From CAVYXZ01 sp963772595 (GTDB taxonomy: Bacteria > Chloroflexota > Anaerolineae > Aggregatilineales > Phototrophicaceae), in the NCBI GenBank assembly GCA_963772595.1, contig CAVYXZ010000010.1, forward strand, positions 1 through 64,000: 64,000 nucleotides of DNA, in the 5' to 3' direction. The notes under the pieces were generated by a model. That model searched no databases. It was given only the letters and a program-made list of their open reading frames with translations, and had not been told where the DNA came from. A program made the position numbers and the translations under genes. Positions 56,608 to 64,000 of this stretch are shown here, piece after piece (within the stretch, counting starts at the first letter, position 1; the number at the start of each line of letters is the position of its first letter).

Positions 56608-57370
56608 TTTCGAAGGCGTAAGCAACTTGTTCCAGGAATTTCTCGGCTTCATTGGCTGAGTATAGGAGGTTCGGCACATTATCACCCAGGTCCATGCGCG
56701 TAATCAGGCGACGAGCAAGCATATATGCCAGTTCGCTGCGCTGCGCTTTGAGATCATGGCGACGCCGCAGGAAATTCACAATGGTGCTGTAGTCGTCGGC
56801 GCTCAGCCGTTCAATGCGTACATAGTCCGGTAAAGGGCTATGACGCGAAATCAACTCATAGTTCACGCTGTAGTTCTGGCGGACGGACTGGATGGATAAG
56901 TTCTTCGCTTCATAGATCACGACGGTGCGGGCCGCCAGGTCGCCGAGGCGCTGCGTATTTTCGGTCGCAAACATTGCAATCATCCCGACACCATAGGCAA
57001 AGGGTATAAAATCGAAGAGTCGCATAAAATTACGTATGAGCAGGCCGCTGGTTGTCACCGGGAGACCATTGGATTGCACAACACGCAGTCCAAGCCGCTT
57101 CTTGCCAGGGGTGCTGCCGTTCATAATGAACTCAAAAAAGAGATGATAGAACGTGATGATGAGGAACTGGAATACAAACAGGATCGCATAAGTCGCCGCG
57201 CCATCATCGCGCGCAAACCCAAGATTCGGTCGAAAGATGATTTGCATGACGACCAGTACAATGAAGATCAGCAGATAATCGATAAGAGCAGCGAGAAACC
57301 GGCTGGCAAATCCAGCGATGTTGGCTTGCAGCGTCAGGTTCTCTGGAGTTTCAATCAACAGATTCGACAA
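56585..57370 (-). CDS. RDD-family membrane protein
   Basis: 261 residues on the opposite strand from its neighbours. The N-terminal RDD domain has ANIAGFASRFLAALIDYLLI (Arg and paired Asp), then membrane helices and the PGKKRLGLRVV loop, LLIRNFMRLFDFIPF. A soluble C-terminal helical region follows (LRRRHDLKAQRSELAYMLAR). The start appears to be TTG 57370, with a weak ribosome site, 14 bp from the divergent SpoIIM start. RDD proteins commonly travel with SpoIIM and DUF58. Confidence 0.85.
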   Translation of the reverse strand: MSNLLIETPENLTLQANIAGFASRFLAALIDYLLIFIVLVVMQIIFRPNLGFARDDGAATYAILFVFQFLIITFYHLFFEFIMNGSTPGKKRLGLRVVQSNGLPVTTSGLLIRNFMRLFDFIPFAYGVGMIAMFATENTQRLGDLAARTVVIYEAKNLSIQSVRQNYSVNYELISRHSPLPDYVRIERLSADDYSTIVNFLRRRHDLKAQRSELAYMLARRLITRMDLGDNVPNLLYSANEAEKFLEQVAYAFEIRSLDAT

Positions 57371-57384
57371 GGCTGGTATCCCCT

Positions 57385-58401
57385 ATGTTCACTATCAATA
57401 ATTTTATCAGACAACATGAGCAGGAATGGCAAAGATTATCGGAATTACTCAACAAAGGTAATTTGAATGCCGCTGAGGTTCAGGAGTTAGGGCGCTTATA
57501 TCGCGCGGCCATTTCTGACCTGGCGCTGGTCCGCCGTGACTATCCCAATCAACAGGTCACGGCTTATCTCAACCAGTTGGTCACGAAGGCGCACAGCATT
57601 ATTTACCGGCAGGACGCGACGGACTTTCGCTCTTTTGGGCATTACTTTACGCAGACCATTCCAGGCGTATTCCGGCAAACAGGCTGGTTTACGTTCGCTG
57701 CATTCTTGCTGTTTATCGTGCCCGCTGTTATTGGGTATCGGCTGGCATCCATAAACCCCGATATTGCTGAACCTCTGGGGCTGGTTGAAGTACGCAATAC
57801 ACTCGAAGACCAGGAGGTCTGGACGAATATCCCCCTGGAAGAGCGCCCCTATGCCTCTACGCTCATCATGGGGAACAATATCCGGGTAGCGCTCCTGGCC
57901 TTTGGTGGTGGCGCTTTGTTTGCTGTGTTTAGCGTCTATGTGCTGATGATGAACGGCCTGACCATCGGGGCCGTACTGGGATTATCTGTACATTACGGCC
58001 TGGCAGATGCGATCTGGAGCTTTGTGATCGGTCACGGCTTTGTTGAACTCAGCGTCATCTTCATCGCTGGTGGAGCCGGATTACAGCTTGGCTGGGCCTT
58101 GCTCAATCCGGGCCTTTACACACGATTAGATTCATTAGGGCTTGCCGCGCGTCGATCTATCACGCTGGCGGTCATTACCATACCGTTCTTGATTATGGCC
58201 GGTCTCATCGAGGGCTTCATATCCCCATCTGACTTACCATCGCTCGTCAAACTGCTGGTCGGCTTAGGAGCTGGCGGTCTGATGTATGCCTATCTGATAC
58301 TGATGGGGTCGCCAGGACCCCGGCGGCGAAATCAACGAGCGATGGCCCGCCATGAGAAGCCGATCCCTCTCAGGAACCGCTCAATCGTCCCGCGTAACTG
58401 A
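57385..58401 (+). CDS. Stage II sporulation protein M (SpoIIM/DUF95)-family membrane protein
   Basis: 338 residues. The start is helical (NNFIRQHEQEWQRLSELLNK), then the SpoIIM domain with several helices: FTFAAFLLFIVPAVIGYRLA, MGNNIRVALLAFGGGALFAV and the family end GHGFVELSVIFIAGGAGLQL. In non-sporulating bacteria this family is part of the MoxR-DUF58-RDD group, so no sporulation is implied. It starts divergently from RDD, 14 bp away. Confidence 0.9.
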   Translation: MFTINNFIRQHEQEWQRLSELLNKGNLNAAEVQELGRLYRAAISDLALVRRDYPNQQVTAYLNQLVTKAHSIIYRQDATDFRSFGHYFTQTIPGVFRQTGWFTFAAFLLFIVPAVIGYRLASINPDIAEPLGLVEVRNTLEDQEVWTNIPLEERPYASTLIMGNNIRVALLAFGGGALFAVFSVYVLMMNGLTIGAVLGLSVHYGLADAIWSFVIGHGFVELSVIFIAGGAGLQLGWALLNPGLYTRLDSLGLAARRSITLAVITIPFLIMAGLIEGFISPSDLPSLVKLLVGLGAGGLMYAYLILMGSPGPRRRNQRAMARHEKPIPLRNRSIVPRN

Positions 58402-58513
58402 TCCAAAGGTCATTCCCGGCAGCAATCTGCCAAATTTCTGACACGATATTCATCAGTTTTTAGCTGCGCGTACTACGATTTTCCAGGGTGAAAAAACACC
58501 GGGGAACGTTCGG

Positions 58514-59020
58514 ATGACCACAAAGCGCATCGGACTCATGGCAATCGGGTTGTTCGTGGGCGTTTCGCTTGTCGGAGCTGTGGCGTTTGCTCAATCACAG
58601 ACTGCGACAGTCCCAGGACCGACCACCGTCGCAACACTCCAGACGACCCCGGTTGAAGTGCCGCAGCGGCAGCTTGGGCCAAACCCGCAAGCGACTGCAC
58701 AGCCGACGACCAGCCCGGCTGAGATCGTGGCGCTCGGCTCGGTGGAAGCCAATCAAGTCGTCTCGCTTCAATTTCAAACAGCGGGCACGGTCAAGGGTAT
58801 CTACGCGCAGGTCGGCGATTACGTGCAGGCTGGTGACGTGCTGGCGGACCTGGATGCCAGTGACGCCTGGGATAGCTATCAGCAGGCGCAGTTAAATCTG
58901 AAAAGCGCCAATATTGCCATGATCCAGCTTAAAGAGCAGCCTACGGCTCAACCGCGAACTCCGTGACTCAGGCCCAGATCGACGCGGCGCAGTTGAAATA
59001 CGACAACGCGCTCAACCAAC
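58514..59020 (+). CDS. Efflux/membrane-fusion (HlyD-like) adaptor, truncated at 3' end, one frameshift
   Basis: A signal peptide (LMAIGLFVGVSLVGAVAFAQ) and a Pro/Thr-rich linker precede the start of a membrane-fusion protein: ALGSVEANQVVSLQFQTAGT, the lipoyl-like hairpin AQVGDYVQAGDVLADLD, and the first helix of the coiled coil. The frame closes at 58966 by a one-base shift, after which SVTQAQIDAAQLKYDNALNQ continues the coiled coil. It stops where transposase-like sequence begins (about 59020). More than half of a usual adaptor is missing, and no ABC or RND partner follows. Confidence 0.75.
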
Positions 59021-59077
59021 AAGCAGCACCGCATCCAGCGTGGCTTTGGACACATCGATTCCGACATTCGCTGTCAT
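59018..59077 (-). mobile_element. N-terminal fragment of an IS110-family transposase
   Basis: From ATG 59077, with AAGGAG nine bases upstream, the minus strand reads MTANVGIDVSKATLDAVLL. This is the RuvC-like (DEDD) start of IS110 transposases, including the first catalytic Asp of GIDVSK. After about 20 codons the frame runs into the adaptor gene. The rest of the element is absent in this window. IS110 elements have a non-coding end upstream of the transposase, so 59078 onward may hold it. Confidence 0.65.
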
Positions 59078-59467
59078 GAGAAACGCTCCTTTTTCTCGTC
59101 CACAACTGGCATGACGATTTCCTACATGTAATACGAGCTTGGTTGGCTCAGGACACTGTCCGAAATGCTCATGCCAGCAGGAGAACCAGGGACTAATCAG
59201 TTGGCCGGGATTGTACGTCCTATAACCATTTCAGCCTCACCGGTCCCCTGTGGCCGAGGTTTAACGACGCCACATAGCCAGCGTCGCAGAACAAACAATC
59301 AGGGTGGGTTTTCAACGCTCCGCATGTTACAGACATTGATGATGCGGGCCGGAACAAAGTGTCTCTAAAGAGCCGTTGTGAACTGTGGGAGTATCAGCAT
59401 CACACTAGATTGTGGCATCGCAAACAAGCGTGCTGTCCGTTCACATTTCGCAATTCGCCCTCATCAG
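59078..59467. other. Non-coding stretch beside the IS110 fragment
   Basis: About 390 bases without a recognisable gene. By position it may include the IS110 end that in intact elements encodes the guide (bridge) RNA. I cannot identify the element's outer boundary or a defined RNA fold by eye. Confidence 0.35.
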
Positions 59468-59686
59468 TCAATTGTTTACCACTACCGCAATTGAGGATTC
59501 AACCCATATCACGTTGATATTCCAGCTTCTTAGTGCGCCAACGAGTTCGTTACACTGCCGGGCATCTGCTTGACAAACAAGTCCCGGCTCATTTAATGCT
59601 GGACACAACCCGCTGGCATCCATCATATTCACGGGATCACCCTCAACATACAAGTATCCATGAGCGCTGCACGCTTTGTTCAACAA
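59468..59686 (-). pseudogene. Orphan C-terminal tail of an RHS-repeat protein
   Basis: The minus strand reads GYLYVEGDPVNMMDASGL, the hallmark sequence ending an RHS core (normally YxYVxNxPVNxxDPSG). A 45-residue tail follows (CPALNEPGLVCQADARQCNE, ending SSIAVVVNN and stop). The preceding RHS repeats are missing; upstream sequence at once becomes the end of the BNR-repeat gene. In RHS systems this tail is the variable tip, sometimes a toxin. This one is short and unassigned. Confidence 0.6.
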
Positions 59687-59706
59687 GGTCTGGCTGTATC
59701 GAGAAT

Positions 59707-60624
59707 TCAGGGCTGTACTTCCCCGCGGACCGTCCTGGTATCCTTGACCAGGACTCCACCTTCAGCGAGGCCAACGAGTAAGCGGAAGGCTGCCACAGAC
59801 AGGGCTGTACCCATCTGACCTGGAAACGCCAGCTTAGCAGACCATGATTTGCCCTGATTGCGCGATTCAATGAGACGATCATCAAGCAGCAGGGAAATCG
59901 TATCGCCCGAAACTGCGATGGCGTTGACAGCACTTGAGTCTTCCACAGCGCCTGTACGCTGCCATGTACGACCACGATCCAGGGATATATACAGCCCCTC
60001 GCTCTCGGTCCCCGCGTACAGACAGTAGTCGGCGGCAAAATTGGGCGATATGCCGAGGCTCAGAACCGGCGCAGCGTCCTGAGGAAACGGCAGCGCACGC
60101 CAGGCTCGCCCGCCATTCTTACTCTGGAAGATGCCGCTTTCAGTGCCGACAAAAACCATCTGATCACGGACGAAATCAGGAGAAATCGCCATAGCATAGA
60201 TGTTGAGGTCGATAAGGCCGAAATTCCAGGGAGACCAGTGACTCCCCCGGTCAGCCGATGAAAACACACCATCTTCAGCGGTCCCGGCCAGCAGCATACC
60301 GTCCTCGACAAATTCGGGCGACAGTGCCAGCGCCACGACCAGCGGCGGCGGATTCGGTAAAGCAGACGTAAACCAGGTACGCCCGCCATCGCTCGAACGC
60401 AATATCCCGCCTTTAACACCAGCGAACAGACTTCGCCCCTGGCCTGCCAGCGCTGTCGTCGCCAGCGGGCCTTCTATCTCCAGCGATTCATAGGCGTTAT
60501 GCCACGAAGAACCACCATCATCGGAACGATAGAGGCCAGAAGCCCGACCAGCAAACAATACACCCTCTGCTTCTGCCAGCGTATAGACAGGATCCTGGGC
60601 TTGAAGCTGCTCAAAATCGCTCAT
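59707..60624 (-). CDS. BNR/Asp-box repeat beta-propeller protein
   Basis: 305 residues without signal peptide. It is built of repeated units ending in S-x-D-x-G-x-x-W motifs: RSDDGGSSWHN, RSSDGGRTWFT, SSADRGSHWSP, QSKNGGRAWRA, SLDRGRTWQR and ESRNQGKSWSA. Between these lie LALSPEFVEDGMLLAGT-type strands. This is a beta-propeller fold of the sialidase/Ycf48 type with no catalytic residues evident. It starts five bases after the stop of the Cpn60-like gene, so the two are cotranscribed. A scaffold or client-binding role with the chaperonin is possible (inference). Confidence 0.85.
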   Translation of the reverse strand: MSDFEQLQAQDPVYTLAEAEGVLFAGRASGLYRSDDGGSSWHNAYESLEIEGPLATTALAGQGRSLFAGVKGGILRSSDGGRTWFTSALPNPPPLVVALALSPEFVEDGMLLAGTAEDGVFSSADRGSHWSPWNFGLIDLNIYAMAISPDFVRDQMVFVGTESGIFQSKNGGRAWRALPFPQDAAPVLSLGISPNFAADYCLYAGTESEGLYISLDRGRTWQRTGAVEDSSAVNAIAVSGDTISLLLDDRLIESRNQGKSWSAKLAFPGQMGTALSVAAFRLLVGLAEGGVLVKDTRTVRGEVQP

Positions 60625-60629
60625 TAATG

Positions 60630-62261
60630 CTACCCCGGTTCTCCGACGATTTCTGGCTTACGATGATGAACGAGGACGTCAATGGTCAGCGCCAGGGCAG
60701 CCGTGGTGATTGCATTGCGCACTGTCATCTTTTGTACAGCGGCACAATCCAGGATACCGGTCTCGACCATGTCCACCACCGTGCCGCTCAGCACATCGAA
60801 GCCCTGCCCGCTCTGGGCAAATGACAACTTCGCCATCACTTCACTGGAGTCGTATCCAGCATTCTCGACAATGGCCTTGACTGGCTCGCTGAAAGCATCG
60901 AGCAGGATCCGATAGGCAGCGCGTTCGTCCGCTTCGGTGGATGCGTTCAGCTTTTTCTCCAGCGCTGGACGAATGTTCATCAAGGCCGAACCGCCGCCCG
61001 GTACGACACCTTCACGAATCGCGGACCTCAATGTGCTGGCAGCCCGTTCAGCAAGCGCCTTATGGATATCAATTTCCGGCTTCGTCGCCCCGCCAATCCA
61101 CAGGGTTGCCGAGCCTCCCATCAGTTTTCCGATGCGAGTCTCCAACTGCTGGCGCAGATCGGGGTCAGCCGCCGCGCGGAAATTCTTTTCCAGAGTCACG
61201 ATATGCTCACGCAGTTGACGAGGGTCGCCGCGTCCACCATGAACCCCAAAGAGATGCGGAGCCGCCCAGACGCGCCGTGCCCGGCCAAAGTGTGCCGGGG
61301 TCACTGCCGCCAGGGAGTCGCCCAACACCTGACGCATGGGCGTCGCGCCGGTCAGCATTGCCAGGTCTTCCAGGGCTGCACCCTGTTCTGATGGATTAGA
61401 ATCGGGCAGCTTGATCGCCATCGCCTCGAAACGATCTGGTTTGTTGGCCGCCAGCACCAGCGACATCGCGGCTTCGGACATGTGTCGGGTGATAATCGCC
61501 AGAGAGCGCACCTTGGCTTCGACTGCCGTTTCGATGACCGGAAACAATTCACGCGGCTCATCCACAGCGAAATCACACAGAAAGATGTGTGCATCCTGGA
61601 ATTCTGTCCGCCCTGCCAGCTTATCCGTCACCATCGCTCTTGAGAACAGACCGCTATTGTAGTACACCCCCTCGACATATTCGCGCCGCAGTCCACGCGC
61701 CTGATCCTTGCGAATATCCAACTGACCGTATTCGCCGATCACATCAAATATTTCGCCCAGGAGTGCGGCCATCGCCGGGTCATGCGACAGCGACGCAGCC
61801 ATCTTGGTCAAAGCGTCCTGACCTTCAATAGCGAAGGTTTGTTTATCCAGTTCTGCCAGGATGATAGGCAGCGCATTTTCGAGATGGTGACGCAGGCGCA
61901 TGGCATTGCCACCCGCTGCGATGTAGCGCAGCCCGTGATTGTACACAGCATGGAACAACACGGCTGCCGTTGCCGTACCATCACCGATGAGGTCCTGCTG
62001 GCGGCAAATCATCGCACGCAGCAGCATCGCTCCCATATCCTCATTGCCATCGGCCAGCTCGATAACGCGCCGGGCAATCACACCACCGCTGTCCAACAGT
62101 TCCGGTTGGGCGTGCTGCTGCATGAGATAGTCAATCGCCACCGTGCGCGCCGACGGACCAAGCGTAGGCCGTATCGCGCCAATCAACGTATTCACCCCGC
62201 GCTGCATGGCCCGGTGGCTCTTCGGTTGGAACACAATGCCAGGAGTTCTGGTCAATTTCAT
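60630..62261 (-). CDS. Divergent Cpn60/GroEL paralogue, probable ATPase-impaired
   Basis: 543 residues, close to GroEL length and collinear with it. MQRGVNTLIGAIRPTLGPSART matches the start and MGAMLLR-IGDGTATAAVL the ATP site (Asp87 kept). The apical domain is weakly conserved, and GIDIHKALAERAASTLRSAI-like sequence leads to REGVVPGGGSALMNI. By direct alignment the Asp398 position (GroEL VEDALHATR) is Arg here (AERAASTLR), and Asp52 (TKDGVSVAR) is Ser (DSGGVIAR). Both help hydrolyse ATP in GroEL. The Gly-Gly-Met tail is absent. No groES is nearby. It sits 13 bp after a GH32 gene and before the BNR gene. Confidence 0.85.
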   Translation of the reverse strand: MKLTRTPGIVFQPKSHRAMQRGVNTLIGAIRPTLGPSARTVAIDYLMQQHAQPELLDSGGVIARRVIELADGNEDMGAMLLRAMICRQQDLIGDGTATAAVLFHAVYNHGLRYIAAGGNAMRLRHHLENALPIILAELDKQTFAIEGQDALTKMAASLSHDPAMAALLGEIFDVIGEYGQLDIRKDQARGLRREYVEGVYYNSGLFSRAMVTDKLAGRTEFQDAHIFLCDFAVDEPRELFPVIETAVEAKVRSLAIITRHMSEAAMSLVLAANKPDRFEAMAIKLPDSNPSEQGAALEDLAMLTGATPMRQVLGDSLAAVTPAHFGRARRVWAAPHLFGVHGGRGDPRQLREHIVTLEKNFRAAADPDLRQQLETRIGKLMGGSATLWIGGATKPEIDIHKALAERAASTLRSAIREGVVPGGGSALMNIRPALEKKLNASTEADERAAYRILLDAFSEPVKAIVENAGYDSSEVMAKLSFAQSGQGFDVLSGTVVDMVETGILDCAAVQKMTVRNAITTAALALTIDVLVHHRKPEIVGEPG

Positions 62262-62274
62262 CGCAAACTCTTGT

Positions 62275-63676
62275 CTAAGTCATCACATGAGCCGAAACAT
62301 CCGAAAACGTCGCCCGGCCTTCGCTAACGAACAACCCCCACTGACCACCTGGATGATCGTATATGCGGCAGCTCAGCGCGACCATATCATTGGCATAAGC
62401 CACAACCACACTGTCCTCAATGAGGATCTGTAATTTGAGAACTCTCCGCAGCGGCAAGTGGCCGCTCCAGCATGAACGGCTCATCGCCAGGGCGCGGCCA
62501 GCGGTCAAAAACCAGGCGGTTCCGGCCCGGTTCCCAGCGCAGTTGATAGTAGCCCTCCAGTGCTGCATCCACCCGCAGCAAGAGACCGGCAGCACGGGTA
62601 TTTTTATCGCAGGTGATCGTGCAGCACAGCAAGACCGTCTCGGGCATCTCGCCGAGACGAGCCGCTGCAAAGCCGTCAGTCCGGGCAGACTGGTAATCCT
62701 GAATAGACGTCTGCCACTCGCCTAGTACTGCTTCGAACTCAATCGCCCGTTCACCGGAAAACCGCGCCAACTGCCCCGGCACAGGGCGGACGCTAAGATC
62801 ATCGTTAAGCTGGTGGACCACCATTCTGCCGCCCCACTGCCACCGCCCAGTATCTGTCTCACCCTCACGACTTGGGTTCCAGCCGAATACGAAGCGATGC
62901 TGTCCGTCGGAAGCCGTCTTGGCCGCGTAGAATGCCCGGCCATCGAAGGTATCGTTCGGGACTGCCTCCCAGGGGCCAGCAAGCAAATCGCTGACGCGAA
63001 AATGCGTGACATGCCGTTCACTGAAGGTCGAGTACACCAGGACCCATTGTTCATTCCAGCGGAACAGATCGGGGCATTCATGCGTGTAATACAAACGCGG
63101 CGACCAGAACGGCGACTGTACCGTCCACTGTTCCAGATCGGGTGACGTGACCAGCGCAATGCAGCCGCGCCGGTTCTTCGGACCCGTTTTCTCGCGCGCC
63201 GCCAGCAGCATCCAGTATTCACCCGCCTCATCGTTCCAGAATGGAAATGGATCGCGCCAGTCGATAGACTCATACCAGCGTGTATCAGCCTCAATGACCG
63301 GGTTCTGCGGGTCCTTCTGCCACACGCGCAGGTCGCGGCTGCTTGCCCGGCACACTGTTTGCGGCTGGTCCGGCCCGCGGTAGCCCGTGTAAAACAGGTG
63401 GAACACACCTTGACGCTCGATCACCGAGCCTGTAAAGCAACTCACCTCGTCTGGCGAGCCAGGCGGGCCGGGGGTTATCGCCAGAGGCCACAGATCCCAG
63501 TGAACCAGATCGTCCGAAACGACATGAGCATAGGGCGTCCCATCAGCACCTTCGCGGGCAGGCGGCAGCGGCGCTTTCAGGTAAAAGGCGTGATACTGCC
63601 CCTGCCAGTAAAATGGGATGACATCGCCGACATAACCATCCTCAGGGCGATAGAATACGTCCATCGGTCGTCGCAC
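62275..63676 (-). CDS. Glycoside hydrolase, GH32-like, one frameshift
   Basis: A five-bladed propeller hydrolase: an early Asp in GYVGDVIPFYW, the RDP motif in SIDWRDPFPFWND, and the acid/base region YYTHECPDLFRWN (EC motif of GH32). A C-terminal beta-sandwich follows. The frame ends early at 62417 because of an extra base in the TTT run 62434-62436. Corrected it continues ILIEDSVVVAYANDMVALS to a stop at 62275, giving about 467 residues. Start GTG 63676, directly after the permease stop. It probably releases fructose or a related sugar from glycosides. No signal peptide, so it is cytoplasmic. Confidence 0.85.
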
Positions 63677-64000
63677 CTAGCCCTTCAGACCGCCCATCAT
63701 CAGGCCTTCGATCAGGTAACGCTGGCCGAGGATGTAGATGATAATCACCGGAATGGTGGACAGCACAATACCTGCCAGTACGACCGAGATGCTGCCCGTT
63801 CCCATATACCCCTGCAACTCGACGATTCCCAACGTGATCGGGAATTTCTCGCGCGTGGTCATAAAGATCAGCGGGCTGAAGTAATCGTTCCACTTGGCAT
63901 TAAAGGTCAGGATCGCCAGGATCGCCAGCCCAGGAGAAGCCAGCGGGAAATAAATCTTGCGGAATATCTGCCACTGGTTCGCGCCATCAATGAGTGCCGC
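63677..64000 (-). CDS. Sugar ABC transporter permease (MalG type), N-terminus outside window
   Basis: The last 107 codons of a CUT1 permease: the EAA loop AALIDGANQWQIFRKIYFPL, WNDYFSPLIFMT, then QGYMGTGSISVVLAGIVLS and the family end YLIEGLMMGGLKG. It is open to the window edge. It is followed without a gap by the GH32-like gene, so the sugar imported is probably the substrate (or product) of that enzyme. Confidence 0.92.
   Translation of the reverse strand, partial: AALIDGANQWQIFRKIYFPLASPGLAILAILTFNAKWNDYFSPLIFMTTREKFPITLGIVELQGYMGTGSISVVLAGIVLSTIPVIIIYILGQRYLIEGLMMGGLKG

Noticed and set aside
1..64000. tRNA, rRNA, CRISPR array or riboswitch
   Set aside because: I found no T-loop-like motif in a cloverleaf context, no regularly spaced direct repeats and no recognisable riboswitch core while reading; a covariance-model scan would be needed to exclude small RNAs.

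Overview
The window reads like a chromosomal segment of a free-living heterotrophic bacterium, most probably a Chloroflexota (Anaerolineae-like). This is an inference from gene content: RNase J, many LacI-controlled sugar ABC systems, Hdr/Qmo-like redox genes, a HypD glycyl radical enzyme and a MoxR-DUF58-DUF4129-SpoIIM cluster. No rRNA, tRNA or CRISPR array was recognised. Nearly every 3-5 kb a well-conserved gene is split by a one-base indel, often in a short homopolymer. I read these as uncorrected sequencing errors rather than real pseudogenes and have joined the pieces.

Region 1 (1-8.9 kb): end of a LacI regulator, a histidine kinase with two single-domain response regulators, and a convergent galactofuranose-type ABC operon (ytfQ-ytfR-ytfT-yjfF). 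The kinase operon and ytfQ have near-identical promoters (TTGACG-N17-CATAAT), each followed by the same palindrome TGTGAACGTTCACA, so one LacI protein probably controls both. Region 2 (9-15.8 kb): M19 dipeptidase and a GntR-led dipeptide ABC operon with a flavin-dependent oxidoreductase. Region 3 (15.9-19.6 kb): Tat-exported molybdenum hydroxylase (two subunits) and a divergent LysR. Region 4 (19.7-25.9 kb): ArsR-TusA-MvhD-like-QmoA-like-QmoB-like-wHTH-QmoC-like-DsrE, a redox/sulfur-transfer operon.

Region 5 (26-32.2 kb): alcohol dehydrogenase and SDR oxidoreductase, a decayed ABC permease end, a second M19 dipeptidase, a TPR protein, and two cyclic-nucleotide-binding-domain proteins, one fused to an HdrC-like iron-sulfur domain. 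Upstream of these lies a striking nested dyad with a perfect CRP-type core, and then an ABC-ATPase remnant. Region 6 (32.3-38 kb): hydroxyproline dehydratase HypD with its radical-SAM activase, then catalase-peroxidase KatG. Region 7 (38.8-41.6 kb): two small unknown proteins and RNase J.

Region 8 (41.7-51.1 kb): LacI with tandem operators, an Opp/Dpp-type ABC transporter (binding protein, two permeases, two ATPases) and a GH3 beta-glucosidase with PA14 insert, presumably an oligosaccharide-use operon. Region 9 (51.2-58.4 kb): membrane protein, DUF4129, DUF4350, MoxR, DUF58, inverted RDD, SpoIIM. Region 10 (58.5-59.7 kb): a scar with a truncated efflux adaptor, the first codons of an IS110-type transposase and an orphan RHS C-terminal tail. 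Region 11 (59.7-64 kb): a leftward operon of MalG-type permease, GH32-like hydrolase, a divergent Cpn60/GroEL paralogue that appears to lack two hydrolytic aspartates, and a BNR-repeat protein.
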